Source of the DNA: an uncultured beta proteobacterium
GTDB lineage: Bacteria > Pseudomonadota > Gammaproteobacteria > Burkholderiales > Burkholderiaceae_C
NCBI GenBank assembly: GCA_903822435.1
Contig: CAIJPE010000309.1
Coordinates: forward strand, 1 to 33,131
Length of the DNA: 33,131 nt
Direction of reading: 5' to 3'
Both the position numbers and the translations under genes were made by a program. The notes beneath the pieces are model-generated. The model was not told where the DNA came from, did no database searches, and was given only the letters and a program-made list of their open reading frames with translations. This document shows positions 24,710 through 32,805 of this stretch, piece by piece (within the stretch, counting starts at the first letter, position 1; each line of letters opens with the position of its first letter).

Positions 24710-25569
24710 CGGGCGGCGGGCATCGTGGCGCGCAGCGCCTGCAGCACGGGGGCCGTGTCGGGCCGTACGCCGCGCCACGCGTGGAAGGCCTCGGCCGCCT
24801 GCTCCACCAGCATGCCCAGGCCGTCGCGGGGGCGGGCACCCGCGGCGGCGGCCCACGCCATGAAGCTTTCGGCGGCCGGGCCGTACATCAGGTCCACCGC
24901 CAGCGCGCCGGGCGACAGCGTGCGGGCGGGCACCGGCGCCCCGGCGCCCTGCAGGCTGCTGGCCGTGGCATTGAGCACGCAGTCGAAGGGCGCGGCCATC
25001 AAGGAGGGGTCGTCCAGGCCGCCCGCCGACAGGGTGGCGCCGTGCCGATGCGCCCACTCGGCGTGCGCGGCGGCCAGGGCCAGGGCCTTGGGCGCGGTGC
25101 GGTTGGCCACCACCACCACGGCGGGCCGGGCAGCCAGCAGGGGGCCCAGCACGCCGGCCGCGGCGCCGCCGGCGCCCAGCAGCAGCACGCGCAGGCCCGC
25201 CAGCGGCAGGCCCGCGCCGGCTTCGATATCGCGCACCAGGCCCACGCCATCGGTGTTGTCGGCCCACCAGCCTTCGGCATCGAAGCGCAGGGTGTTGGCC
25301 GCACCGGCCAGGGCCGCCCGCGGAGTGTGCCGCGGCGCCAGGGCAAAGGCTTCCTGCTTGAAAGGCACCGTGACGTTGCAGCCGCGGGCACCGCTGGCGG
25401 CAAAGGCCCGGACCTGCGCGGCAAAGCCGTCCAGCGGGCACAGCAGCCGTTCGTAGACCAGCGACTGGCCGGTCTGCTCGGCGAAGGCGGCGTGGATGAA
25501 GGGCGAGCGGCTGTGCGCCACCGGGTTGCCCAGCACGGCGTAGCGATCGGGTTGCACAGGTGCGTTCAT
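24706..25569 (-). CDS. aroE: Shikimate dehydrogenase
   Basis: This enzyme reduces 3-dehydroshikimate to shikimate with NADPH. The product has 287 residues. Substrate-site motifs are NPVAHSRSPFIHAAFA (15-30) and NVTVPFKQ (65-72) with catalytic Lys71; ADNTDG (103-108) supplies Asp107. The NADP-binding loop LLGAGGAAAG follows near residue 130, and NRTAPKA near 156 fits NADP preference. The C-terminus with DGLGMLVEQAA is typical. The gene is joined to tonB and mtgA by 4-base overlaps. Its pathway neighbour aroQ is not found in the window. Confidence 0.95.
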   Translation of the reverse strand: MNAPVQPDRYAVLGNPVAHSRSPFIHAAFAEQTGQSLVYERLLCPLDGFAAQVRAFAASGARGCNVTVPFKQEAFALAPRHTPRAALAGAANTLRFDAEGWWADNTDGVGLVRDIEAGAGLPLAGLRVLLLGAGGAAAGVLGPLLAARPAVVVVANRTAPKALALAAAHAEWAHRHGATLSAGGLDDPSLMAAPFDCVLNATASSLQGAGAPVPARTLSPGALAVDLMYGPAAESFMAWAAAAGARPRDGLGMLVEQAAEAFHAWRGVRPDTAPVLQALRATMPAAR

Positions 25570-26426
25570 CGGCCTTCGCTGAGGGTGGTTTCCAGGCCGT
25601 CTTCCCGGCTGAAGCGGAAGCGCGAGGTGACCACGATCTGGTCGGCCTGTGCGCGCATGCCCGCCGAGAAGTGCCCGAAGGGCGAAGCCGCCCGCACGAT
25701 GGCCAGGGCCTGCTGATCCAGGCGCGGCGATTCGGATGGCCGAACGATCTCGGCATCCACCACCTGTCCGTTGGCGTCGACCGTGACGTTCATGGTCAAT
25801 TCGCCGTAGAGTTTCCGGCCACCGGCCACGGGGAAGTCGCGCGTGCCGCGCTCCTCGATGCGGCGGCGCAAGGCGTCGTAGTAGGTGGCGTAGATCGCCT
25901 CCCTCGTGGCGGGGCTGATATAGCGCTTCTTCGGCCGGGCGTTCTGCTCGTTGACGCGCTTTTCCACCTCGGCCAGCTGGCGCAGCATGTAGCGGCGGCG
26001 CTCTTCCTCCTCGCGCTCCTGGGGGGTGCCGCTTTCGCGGCGCGGGTCCGGTGGCGGCAAGGCCGCCAGTTCACGCCGCCACTGCGTGAGCAACTGCTGC
26101 TGCTCCTGCTCCATCTGGTCGATGCGCTTCCTGGCATCCTGCGCCGAATCGCCCAGCTGGGCCGTGGCCGACATCGGCAGGGGCGAGGTGGCGCGGCCGG
26201 TGTCGGCGTCCCCGCCGCCAGCCAGGTTGGCCTGCGCGATGGCCTGGGCCTTCTCGGGGGCCTCCTTGCCGCGCGCATTCACCAGGATGACCTCCAGCGG
26301 GGTGTCCTTGAAGGCGCGCTCGAAGGCCGCGGGGTCCATCGTGCGCACGGCCAGCACCAGCACGGCGTGTGCCGCCCCCGAAACCACCAGCGCCCATTGC
26401 AGGGTGGACAGATCGCGCCAATTCAT
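25566..26426 (-). CDS. TonB-like energy transducer protein
   Basis: The product has 286 residues. One N-terminal transmembrane helix (about 11-27) contains a His20 in a SGAAHAVLVL context typical of TonB. The spacer is unusual: instead of Pro-Glu/Pro-Lys repeats it carries a charged Gln/Glu/Arg-rich, probably coiled-coil region (about 95-165). The C-terminal domain (about 195-275) has the TonB-type pattern GELTMNVTVDANGQVVDAEIV and the ALAIVRAASPFGHFS helix. No ExbB/ExbD or TonB-dependent receptor is adjacent. It starts 14 bases after the ribonuclease stop and overlaps aroE by 4 bases. Confidence 0.85.
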   Translation of the reverse strand: MNWRDLSTLQWALVVSGAAHAVLVLAVRTMDPAAFERAFKDTPLEVILVNARGKEAPEKAQAIAQANLAGGGDADTGRATSPLPMSATAQLGDSAQDARKRIDQMEQEQQQLLTQWRRELAALPPPDPRRESGTPQEREEEERRRYMLRQLAEVEKRVNEQNARPKKRYISPATREAIYATYYDALRRRIEERGTRDFPVAGGRKLYGELTMNVTVDANGQVVDAEIVRPSESPRLDQQALAIVRAASPFGHFSAGMRAQADQIVVTSRFRFSREDGLETTLSEGR

Positions 26427-26440
26427 CCGGTGCGGCCTCT

Positions 26441-28537
26441 TCAGGCCGGATCGGCGTCCGCCGGCGGGACGGGCGCTGCGTCGGTGGGTGTGTCCGGCCC
26501 CGGCTCGTCGAGCTCGATGGCCAGCTGCAAGGCGCCGATCGGCTCGGCCTCGTCCTCGGCCGCGTCTTCCACCGGGGGTGCTGCATCGGCCGGTGCGGTG
26601 TCCAGCCGGGCCGCCAGCGTGGCATGCAGGTCCAGCGTCAGCAGGTCGATGCCGGCCACGCGGGCCCGGATGCGGGCGTTGCGTGGCAGGCTTTCGGTGC
26701 CCGGCACGCGGAAGACCAGCGGCAGCATGTCGGCACGCACCAAGCCGTCCTTCATCACGGACGCCTCGATCTCGGCCACGCCCTGCTGCTGCATCCAGCG
26801 CAAGGTCCAGTAGCGCTCGATGCCCTGCTGGAAACCGTTGTACGCCGCGTAGGCCGTGTCGAAGGCCGAGATGATCGAGAACAGCGCCACGTCCTTGGCG
26901 CGGAAGGGCGCGGCCAGGGCAGCCGTGGCACCGTGGCGCGCACAGGCGATGATCTGCCACTGGTTGGCCAGGTCCACGTAGCGCCGCAGCGGCGAAGTCG
27001 ACCAGGCATATTGCGCCACGCCCATGCCGGCATGCGGCAGCGGCCGCGTGCCCATGCGCACCTTGATGCCGGGCAACAGGCTGGCCTGGCTGCGGTAGAT
27101 GCCGGGCACGCCGTGCTCGGCCAGCCACGCGCCCCAGGTGCTGTTGGCCAGGATCATGGCCTCGGCCACGATCAGGTCCAGCGGCGAGCCGCGCTGGCGG
27201 GTGGTGATCTGCACCGTCTCGTGCCCCGTGGGCTCGGCATCGGCGGTACCGGGTTCACGTGCCAGGCGGAAGTTGTAGTCGGGCCGGTTGAAGGTCTCGG
27301 GGCGGCCGCGCGCCACCTCGCGCCGGGCCTTCAGGGCGCGGGCCAGGCGAAAGGCGAAGGCCAGCTCGGGCGCGAAGGCGTAATCGGCCGGGGCCTGGCC
27401 GGTGAGGGTGTCTTCGGTGACCACCGCATCCAGCTTGTCGTGGCGGAGGTTGGCCGCGATGGGCACGCGCTCCAGCCGCGTCTGGCTGGCGCGCACTTCC
27501 AGCGTGGCTTCGTCCAGGGTCACGTACAGGCTCACCGCCGGGCAGTCTCGGCCTTCGGCCAGCGTGTAGGCCTGCACCACCGCATCGGGCAGCATGGTGA
27601 TCTTCCAGCCGGGCATGTACACGGTGGACAGGCGGTCACGGGCGAGCTTGTCCAGCGGCGAGTCGGGCGCGATGGCCAGCCCCGGCGCTGCGATGTGCAC
27701 GCCGTAGATCACCGTGCCGCTGCCCAGGCCTTGCACGGACAGGGCGTCGTCGATCTCGGTGGTGGCCGAATCATCGATCGAGAAGGCCCGCACGGGCGCC
27801 AGGGGCAACTCGTCCTTGATCGGCGGAGCGGCCAGCGCGCCGCTGCCGAAGCCCGCACCCTTGGGGAATTGCTCGAACAGGAAGCGCTGCCAATGGAACT
27901 GGTAGGGGCTCTCGATGGCGCCGGCGGCGGTCAGCAGGTCCAGCGGCGCCCGCTGCGAGCGCTGCGCCGCGGCCACCACCGCCTTGTATTCGGGCCCGTT
28001 CTTGTCGGGCTTGAAAAGGATGCGGTAGAGCTGCTCGCGCACGGGCGCAGGGCAGCGTCCTTCGGCCAGTTCGGCGGCCCATTGCTCGATCTGCGCGGCC
28101 ACCTGCTTCTTGCGCTCGATGGCCAGCAGCGCAGCCTTGACGGTCTCTTCGGGCGCCTTCTTGAACAAGCCCTTGCCCAGTCGGCGGAAGTAATGCGGTG
28201 CGTCGAAGAGCCGCAACAGCGCGGCGGCCTGCTTGTCGGGCCCGGCCCCGGCGTCGAAGTACTCGCGGGCGAAATCGCCGAAGCCAAACTCCTCGCCGGG
28301 CGCGAACTCCCAGGCCAGGTCGAGGTCGATCTCGGCGGCCAGGGCCTGTGCCCGCGCCATGAATTCGGCCGGCGCCGGCTTGTCGAAGCGCAACATGACG
28401 TTGACCGACTTGACCTTGACCCGCTTGCCCGAGTCCAGCTCGATCTGCAGCGACGTCTCGGCCTCGGACAGGATCCGGCCGGCGTGGAAGCGGCCGGCGT
28501 CATCGAAAAGTGCGAACTGGCTCAATGAAATTGCCAA
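26441..28537 (-). CDS. RNB-domain (RNase II/R family) exoribonuclease
   Basis: The product has 698 residues and should degrade RNA 3'-5'. The N-terminal part carries a small beta domain (about 8-52). The RNB catalytic domain (about 249-600) has SIDDSATTEIDD (253-264), whose Asp255, Glu261, Asp263 and Asp264 match the metal-binding acidic set of the family. SPLRRYVDLANQW is the conserved late motif. An S1-like region is followed by an acidic Ala/Pro-rich tail of about 45 residues. No ATG or GTG lies near the start: TTG 28537, or TTG 28525, must be used. It heads the minus-strand group leading to tonB and aroE. It is shorter than RNase R, and the exact type (rnb-like) is unsettled. Confidence 0.88.
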   Translation of the reverse strand: MAISLSQFALFDDAGRFHAGRILSEAETSLQIELDSGKRVKVKSVNVMLRFDKPAPAEFMARAQALAAEIDLDLAWEFAPGEEFGFGDFAREYFDAGAGPDKQAAALLRLFDAPHYFRRLGKGLFKKAPEETVKAALLAIERKKQVAAQIEQWAAELAEGRCPAPVREQLYRILFKPDKNGPEYKAVVAAAQRSQRAPLDLLTAAGAIESPYQFHWQRFLFEQFPKGAGFGSGALAAPPIKDELPLAPVRAFSIDDSATTEIDDALSVQGLGSGTVIYGVHIAAPGLAIAPDSPLDKLARDRLSTVYMPGWKITMLPDAVVQAYTLAEGRDCPAVSLYVTLDEATLEVRASQTRLERVPIAANLRHDKLDAVVTEDTLTGQAPADYAFAPELAFAFRLARALKARREVARGRPETFNRPDYNFRLAREPGTADAEPTGHETVQITTRQRGSPLDLIVAEAMILANSTWGAWLAEHGVPGIYRSQASLLPGIKVRMGTRPLPHAGMGVAQYAWSTSPLRRYVDLANQWQIIACARHGATAALAAPFRAKDVALFSIISAFDTAYAAYNGFQQGIERYWTLRWMQQQGVAEIEASVMKDGLVRADMLPLVFRVPGTESLPRNARIRARVAGIDLLTLDLHATLAARLDTAPADAAPPVEDAAEDEAEPIGALQLAIELDEPGPDTPTDAAPVPPADADPA

Positions 28538-28686
28538 GCCTGTGGGCTGGCGCTCCGGTACGGTGGCTGACGACGGCGCCCCGGGGCAGCCGCCGGTTGG
28601 GTGCGCAACCTGCGATAAAGCAGTCTAGTGGATCAGGTTTGCGCGGGGCTCGATCGCCCGATATCCACGGGTGCAGGGCGACAGAT

Positions 28687-30099
28687 TCAAGCCCCGGGCG
28701 CGGGGCTGCGTGATGCGAGCGCCGCCAGCAGCTTGTCGTGCACGCCGCCAAAGCCGCCGTTGCTCATGCACAGCACGTGGTCGCCGGGCTGTGCCGCCTT
28801 CACGATGGCGTCGACCAGGGCATCGACCGTGTCGGCCACCACCGCGGTCTTGCCCATGGGAGCCAGCGCCTCGCGGGCGCTCCAGCCATAAGGGCCCTGC
28901 AGGCAGAAACTGAGGTCGGCTTCGTCCAGTGCCCAGGGCAGCTGCGCCTTCATGGTGCCCAGCTTCATGGTGTTGGACCGCGGTTCGAAGGCCACCAGGA
29001 TGCGCGCCGTGGCCGCTGCCGTGCGCGCCGCGGCGTCCTGTTCGAGCTTGCGCCGCAGCCCGTTGATGGTGGTGCGCATGGCCGTGGGGTGGTGGGCGAA
29101 GTCGTCGTACACCTTCACCCCGCCGGCCTCGCCGCGCAGCTCCAGGCGGCGCCGCACGTTCTGGAAGGTGGCCAGCGCTGCGCAGGCGGCGTCGGGCGGA
29201 ACGCCGACGTGCTCGGCCGCGCCGATGGCGGCCAGGGCGTTCATCTGGTTGTGGTCGCCCAGCAGGCTCCATTCCACGTGGCCCAGCTTCAGGCTGCCGC
29301 GCAGCACGTCGAAGGCCTGTGCCGGCCCCCGTGCGCACAGCCCGCCCGGCTCTTCCCGCTTGGTGGCAAAGCGCTGCACCTCGCTCCAGCAGCCCCGCGC
29401 CAGCACCCGGGCCAGGGCTTCGTCGCGGGCATTGACCACCAGGCGGCCGGTGCCGGGCACCGTGCGCACGAGGTGGTGGAACTGCGTCTCGATGGCGGCC
29501 ACGTCGGGGAAGATGTCGGCGTGATCGAGTTCGAGGTTGTTCAGCACCGCCGTGCGGGGCCGGTAGTGCACGAACTTGCTGCGCTTGTCGAACAGTGCCG
29601 TGTCGTATTCATCGGCCTCGATCACGAATGGCGTGAGCGGGCCCACGCGCCCCAGGCGGGCCGACACGCCGAAGTTCAGGGGCACGCCGCCCACCAGGAA
29701 GCCCGGCTCGAGCCCGGCCTGGTCCAGGATCCAGGCCAGCATGGACGTGGTGGTGGTCTTGCCGTGGGTGCCGGCCACCGCCAGCACATGCCGGCCGAAG
29801 AGCACGTGCTCGGCCAGCCACTGCGGGCCGCTGGTGTAGGCCGCGCCGGCATCCAGGATGGCTTCCATCAGCTCGTTGCCGCGGGTGACCACGTTGCCGA
29901 TGACGTAGACATCGGGCTTGAGCGCCAACTGGTCGGCGCCGAAGCCCTCGATCAAGGCGATGCCCATGGCCTGGAGCTGATCGCTCATGGGCGGGTAGAC
30001 GTTGGCGTCGCAGCCCGTGACCCGGTGCCCCGATTCGCGCGCCAGGGCCGCAAGGCCCCCCATGAAGGTGCCGCAGATGCCCAGAATGTGAAGGTGCAT
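28687..30099 (-). CDS. mpl: UDP-MurNAc:L-Ala-gamma-D-Glu-meso-DAP ligase
   Basis: This enzyme reattaches recycled murein tripeptide to UDP-MurNAc, bypassing MurC-MurE. The product has 470 residues; the E. coli enzyme has about 457. MHLHILGICGTFMGGLA starts the N-terminal Rossmann domain. The P-loop AGTHGKTTTTS (109-119) follows. The EADEYDTALFD motif near residue 175 and DDFAHHPTA near residue 345 are Mur-ligase hallmarks. It is 14 bases downstream of hemL. The 149 bases downstream, before the ribonuclease gene, hold no gene; a weak TAGACT -10-like element at 28627-28622 could serve the ribonuclease. Confidence 0.95.
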   Translation of the reverse strand: MHLHILGICGTFMGGLAALARESGHRVTGCDANVYPPMSDQLQAMGIALIEGFGADQLALKPDVYVIGNVVTRGNELMEAILDAGAAYTSGPQWLAEHVLFGRHVLAVAGTHGKTTTTSMLAWILDQAGLEPGFLVGGVPLNFGVSARLGRVGPLTPFVIEADEYDTALFDKRSKFVHYRPRTAVLNNLELDHADIFPDVAAIETQFHHLVRTVPGTGRLVVNARDEALARVLARGCWSEVQRFATKREEPGGLCARGPAQAFDVLRGSLKLGHVEWSLLGDHNQMNALAAIGAAEHVGVPPDAACAALATFQNVRRRLELRGEAGGVKVYDDFAHHPTAMRTTINGLRRKLEQDAAARTAAATARILVAFEPRSNTMKLGTMKAQLPWALDEADLSFCLQGPYGWSAREALAPMGKTAVVADTVDALVDAIVKAAQPGDHVLCMSNGGFGGVHDKLLAALASRSPAPGA

Positions 30100-30113
30100 G
30101 AGGCTCGGATCGG

Positions 30114-31403
30114 TCAGCGCTTGAGCGCTTCGGCGGCAGCAGCGACCGTGGCGGCCACGTCGGCTTCGGTGTGCGCGGCACTCACGAAGCCGGCTTCGTA
30201 CAGCGCCGGGGCCAGGTAAACGCCGCGGTCCAGCATGCCGTGGAAGAAGCGGTTGAAGCGTTCCTTGTCGGTGCCCATGACCACGCCGTAGTTCTGTGGC
30301 AGCGCATCGGCAAAGAAGAAGCCGAACATGCCGCCTTCGCTGTCGCCCACCATCGGCACGCCGGCCTGGCGGGCCACGGCCGTCAGGCCATCCACCAGCG
30401 AGCGCGTGCGCGCGCCCAGGGCTTCGAAGAAGCCGGGCTTGGCGATCTCTTTCAGCGTGGCCAGGCCGCAGGCCGTGGCCACCGGGTTGCCGCTGAGCGT
30501 GCCGGCCTGATACACCGGGCCCAGCGGCGCGAGCTGGCTCATCACGTCGCGTGTGCCGCCGAAGGCCGCCAGCGGCATGCCGCCGCCGATGACCTTGCCG
30601 AACACGCTCATGTCGGGCTTGAAGCCGGGGATGAGCCCGGCATAGACGCTCTGGGCGCTGCCCAGGGCCACGCGGAAGCCGGTCATGACCTCGTCGAAGA
30701 CCAGCAACACGCCGTGGGCAGTGCACAGCTCGCGCAGGCGGGTCATGAAGGGCACCGAGGCGCGCACGAAATTCATGTTGCCCGCGATCGGCTCGATCAT
30801 CACGCAGGCCATCTCCCGGCCGTGCTCGCTGAAGGCGGCCTCGAGCTGCTGCACTTTGTTGTATTCGAGTACCAGCGTGTGCTGCACCACCTCGGGCGGC
30901 ACGCCCGCGCTGGTGGGGAAGCCGAAGGTCGCCAGGCCCGAGCCGGCCTTGACCAGCAGGGCATCGGCGTGGCCGTGATAGCAGCCCTCGAACTTGACGA
31001 TCTTGCTGCGCCCCGTGGCGCCGCGGGCCAGGCGCAGCGCGCTCATGCCGGCCTCGGTGCCGCTGCTGACCAGGCGCACCTGCTCGACGCTGGGCACCTG
31101 CGCGATGATGGCTTCGGCCAGCTCGATCTCGCGCTCGGTGGGCGCCCCGAAGCTGAATCCGTCGGCGGCTGCCTTGGCCACGGCCTCGAGCACGGCCGGG
31201 TGGCCGTGGCCCAGGATCATCGGGCCCCAGGAGCCGATGTAGTCGATGTACTTCGTGCCCTCGGCGTCCCACATGTAGGCACCCTGGGCCCGCTGGATGA
31301 AACGCGGCGTGCCGCCCACGGCGCGAAAGGCGCGCACGGGCGAATTCACGCCACCCGGGATGACCCGCTGCGCGCGGGCGAAGAGTTGTTCGTTGGTTTG
31401 CAC
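30114..31403 (-). CDS. hemL: Glutamate-1-semialdehyde 2,1-aminomutase
   Basis: This PLP enzyme converts glutamate-1-semialdehyde to 5-aminolevulinate, the C5-pathway entry to heme. The product has 429 residues. Start GTG 31403 gives [20 protein letters not shown], the usual N-terminus; no in-frame ATG is near. Conserved parts are [16 protein letters not shown] (113-128), CYHGHAD (141-147), FDEVMTGFR (236-244) and [17 protein letters not shown] with PLP-Lys270. No clear ribosome site precedes the GTG. It lies between thiD and mpl on the same strand. Confidence 0.96.
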   Translation of the reverse strand: MQTNEQLFARAQRVIPGGVNSPVRAFRAVGGTPRFIQRAQGAYMWDAEGTKYIDYIGSWGPMILGHGHPAVLEAVAKAAADGFSFGAPTEREIELAEAIIAQVPSVEQVRLVSSGTEAGMSALRLARGATGRSKIVKFEGCYHGHADALLVKAGSGLATFGFPTSAGVPPEVVQHTLVLEYNKVQQLEAAFSEHGREMACVMIEPIAGNMNFVRASVPFMTRLRELCTAHGVLLVFDEVMTGFRVALGSAQSVYAGLIPGFKPDMSVFGKVIGGGMPLAAFGGTRDVMSQLAPLGPVYQAGTLSGNPVATACGLATLKEIAKPGFFEALGARTRSLVDGLTAVARQAGVPMVGDSEGGMFGFFFADALPQNYGVVMGTDKERFNRFFHGMLDRGVYLAPALYEAGFVSAAHTEADVAATVAAAAEALKR

Positions 31404-31497
31404 GGGATGCAGCCGGTGATGGAGGGGATGGGATGCGGTGCGCTTCGGCGCGGACAGGTGCGGTGTGTGGGCCGCACCGCGCTGCGAGGTGGGTGGT

Positions 31498-32463
31498 TCA
31501 GTGCACGCGTCTTGGCGCGCCTTTGCCCTTCGGGTCGCTCGGTTCGGGCTCGGGCAAGGCGCCCTCGGCGGCCTCGCCCTCTTCCGGTGGCGGGAGCGCC
31601 CAGAAGAAGCGGTCGGGCACCACCGAGCCCATGCCGGGCCGGAACCCGGCGTCCAGGCTCTGGTCCAGGAACGACAGCGCTTCACTCACGGCGGGCTGCA
31701 ACTCGCTGCCCGCCGCCAGCAAGGCGGCCAGTGCGGCAGCCAGCGTATCGCCAGCCCCCACGAAAGCGGTATCGAATCGTTCGAACTTCTCACCGGTGAT
31801 GGCGCCCTGCGGCGAGGCCAGCACGTTGTCGATGTACTGCTCGGGGCCCTGGCTGGACAGCTTGCCCGTGAGCATCACGCCTGTGACCAGCACATAGCGC
31901 GTGCCGTGCTCGCCGGCGGCCACCGCCAGTTCGCGGGCCGAGGGCGGGCGCTCGTTGTCCCACTCGGGCAGCAGGAAGTCCTGCAAGGTCTTGTGGCTGC
32001 CCACCAGCACCTCGGTGGCTGGCAGGATCAGCTCGCGGAAGGCGTCCAGGTAGGGCTGCAACTGGTCTTCTTCCAGCCACGACAGATTGGGCAGGTACGA
32101 CACCAGCGGGATCTCGGTGTAGTCCGACAGCACCTCGGCCACGGCGCTGACGTTGTCGGCCGAACCCAGGAAGCCGACCTTCCAGCCGGCGATGGTCACG
32201 TCTTCCAGGATCGTGCGGGCCTGTTCGGCCACGGCATCGGGGTCGATCTCGTGCTGGTCGAAGGTGTCGGCGGTGTCGCGCATGACGATGCTCGTCACCA
32301 CCGGCAGGGCATGCGCGCCCATGGCCGCGATGGTGGCCACGTCGCCGGCCATTCCGCCGGCGCCGCTCGGGTCGCTGGCGTTGAAACACATGACGCAGGC
32401 TGGCGGAGGCGGCTCGGCCGTCGGGTCTTCGATGGCCGTGGCCGGATGGGGGTCGGGAGTCAT
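31498..32463 (-). CDS. thiD: Hydroxymethylpyrimidine/phosphomethylpyrimidine kinase, extended
   Basis: This enzyme phosphorylates HMP and HMP-P for thiamine synthesis. The product has 321 residues, about 55 more than typical ThiD. The core motif [20 protein letters not shown] (31-50) and the anion-hole segment [17 protein letters not shown] (234-250) with Asp239 are present. The extra length is a Pro/Ala/Glu-rich N-terminus (1-22) and a Glu/Pro-rich tail ending in [10 protein letters not shown] (about 290-321). ATG 32463 has GAGG 7 bases upstream. It is divergent from rubredoxin. No TPP riboswitch-like leader is apparent in the 114-base gap. Confidence 0.9.
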   Translation of the reverse strand: MTPDPHPATAIEDPTAEPPPPACVMCFNASDPSGAGGMAGDVATIAAMGAHALPVVTSIVMRDTADTFDQHEIDPDAVAEQARTILEDVTIAGWKVGFLGSADNVSAVAEVLSDYTEIPLVSYLPNLSWLEEDQLQPYLDAFRELILPATEVLVGSHKTLQDFLLPEWDNERPPSARELAVAAGEHGTRYVLVTGVMLTGKLSSQGPEQYIDNVLASPQGAITGEKFERFDTAFVGAGDTLAAALAALLAAGSELQPAVSEALSFLDQSLDAGFRPGMGSVVPDRFFWALPPPEEGEAAEGALPEPEPSDPKGKGAPRRVH

Positions 32464-32537
32464 TGTCAGGCCTCAGCGATCTCAGCAAACGATGTGTAGG
32501 CGCTCACAACTGCACGAATTCCGCAGAGGCTGCGTGG

Positions 32538-32559
32538 CTACAATCCGCGATCATTGTAG
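32538..32559. promoter_or_regulatory. Mirror-image TACAAT pair between thiD and rubredoxin
   Basis: CTACAAT (32538-32544) and its exact reverse complement ATTGTAG (32553-32559) are separated by 8 bases. Each strand therefore shows a TACAAT -10-like hexamer (5 of 6) pointing towards its own gene: plus strand to rubredoxin (start 33 bases after the hexamer), minus strand to thiD (about 90 bases). Neither has a convincing -35. It could instead be a protein-binding palindrome. Confidence 0.45.
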
Positions 32560-32577
32560 TGAGGTGACGGTCTGATC

Positions 32578-32751
32578 GTGAGCGAACCGAGTAGCTGGAT
32601 GTGCCTGATCTGCGGCTGGATCTACAACGAGGCCGATGGCGACCCGGAGCATGGCATAGCGCCGGGCACGGCGTGGGCCGACGTCTCCATGAACTGGACC
32701 TGCCCGGAATGCGGCGCGCGCAAGGAAGACTTCGAGATGGTCCAGATCTGA
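32578..32751 (+). CDS. Rubredoxin
   Basis: This small iron-sulfur electron carrier has 57 residues from GTG 32578 (SEPSSWMCLICGWIYNEADG). The two iron-binding knuckles are CLIC and CPEC, with the aromatic/Gly context CGWIY and WTCPECG. GAGGTGA (32561-32567) is a good ribosome site 10 bases before the GTG; an in-frame ATG at 32599 would start directly at the first knuckle and is too late. In related genomes a rubredoxin gene is placed between thiD/hemL and the pilG cluster. Its redox partner is unknown. Confidence 0.93.
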   Translation: MSEPSSWMCLICGWIYNEADGDPEHGIAPGTAWADVSMNWTCPECGARKEDFEMVQI

Positions 32752-32792
32752 GACCGGCCGCCCGGCGGCCCGTTTCGCCGACATGCGTCATT

Positions 32793-32799
32793 GGGAGAA
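32793..32799 (+). promoter_or_regulatory. Ribosome binding site suggesting a TTG start for pilG
   Basis: GGGAGAA ends 6 bases before TTG 32806, in frame with the receiver domain. The later in-frame codons GTG 32845, ATG 32857 and GTG 32875 have no comparable site. Confidence 0.5.
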
Positions 32800-32805
32800 C
32801 TGCGC

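Noticed and set aside
26369..28528. A plus-strand open frame of 719 codons opposite the RNB exonuclease
   Set aside because: No motif is present; the minus-strand exonuclease with its acidic catalytic set explains the region.
32464..32577. A TPP riboswitch in front of thiD
   Set aside because: The 114-base gap lacks the conserved CUGAGA and related core segments in a riboswitch arrangement on the minus strand.
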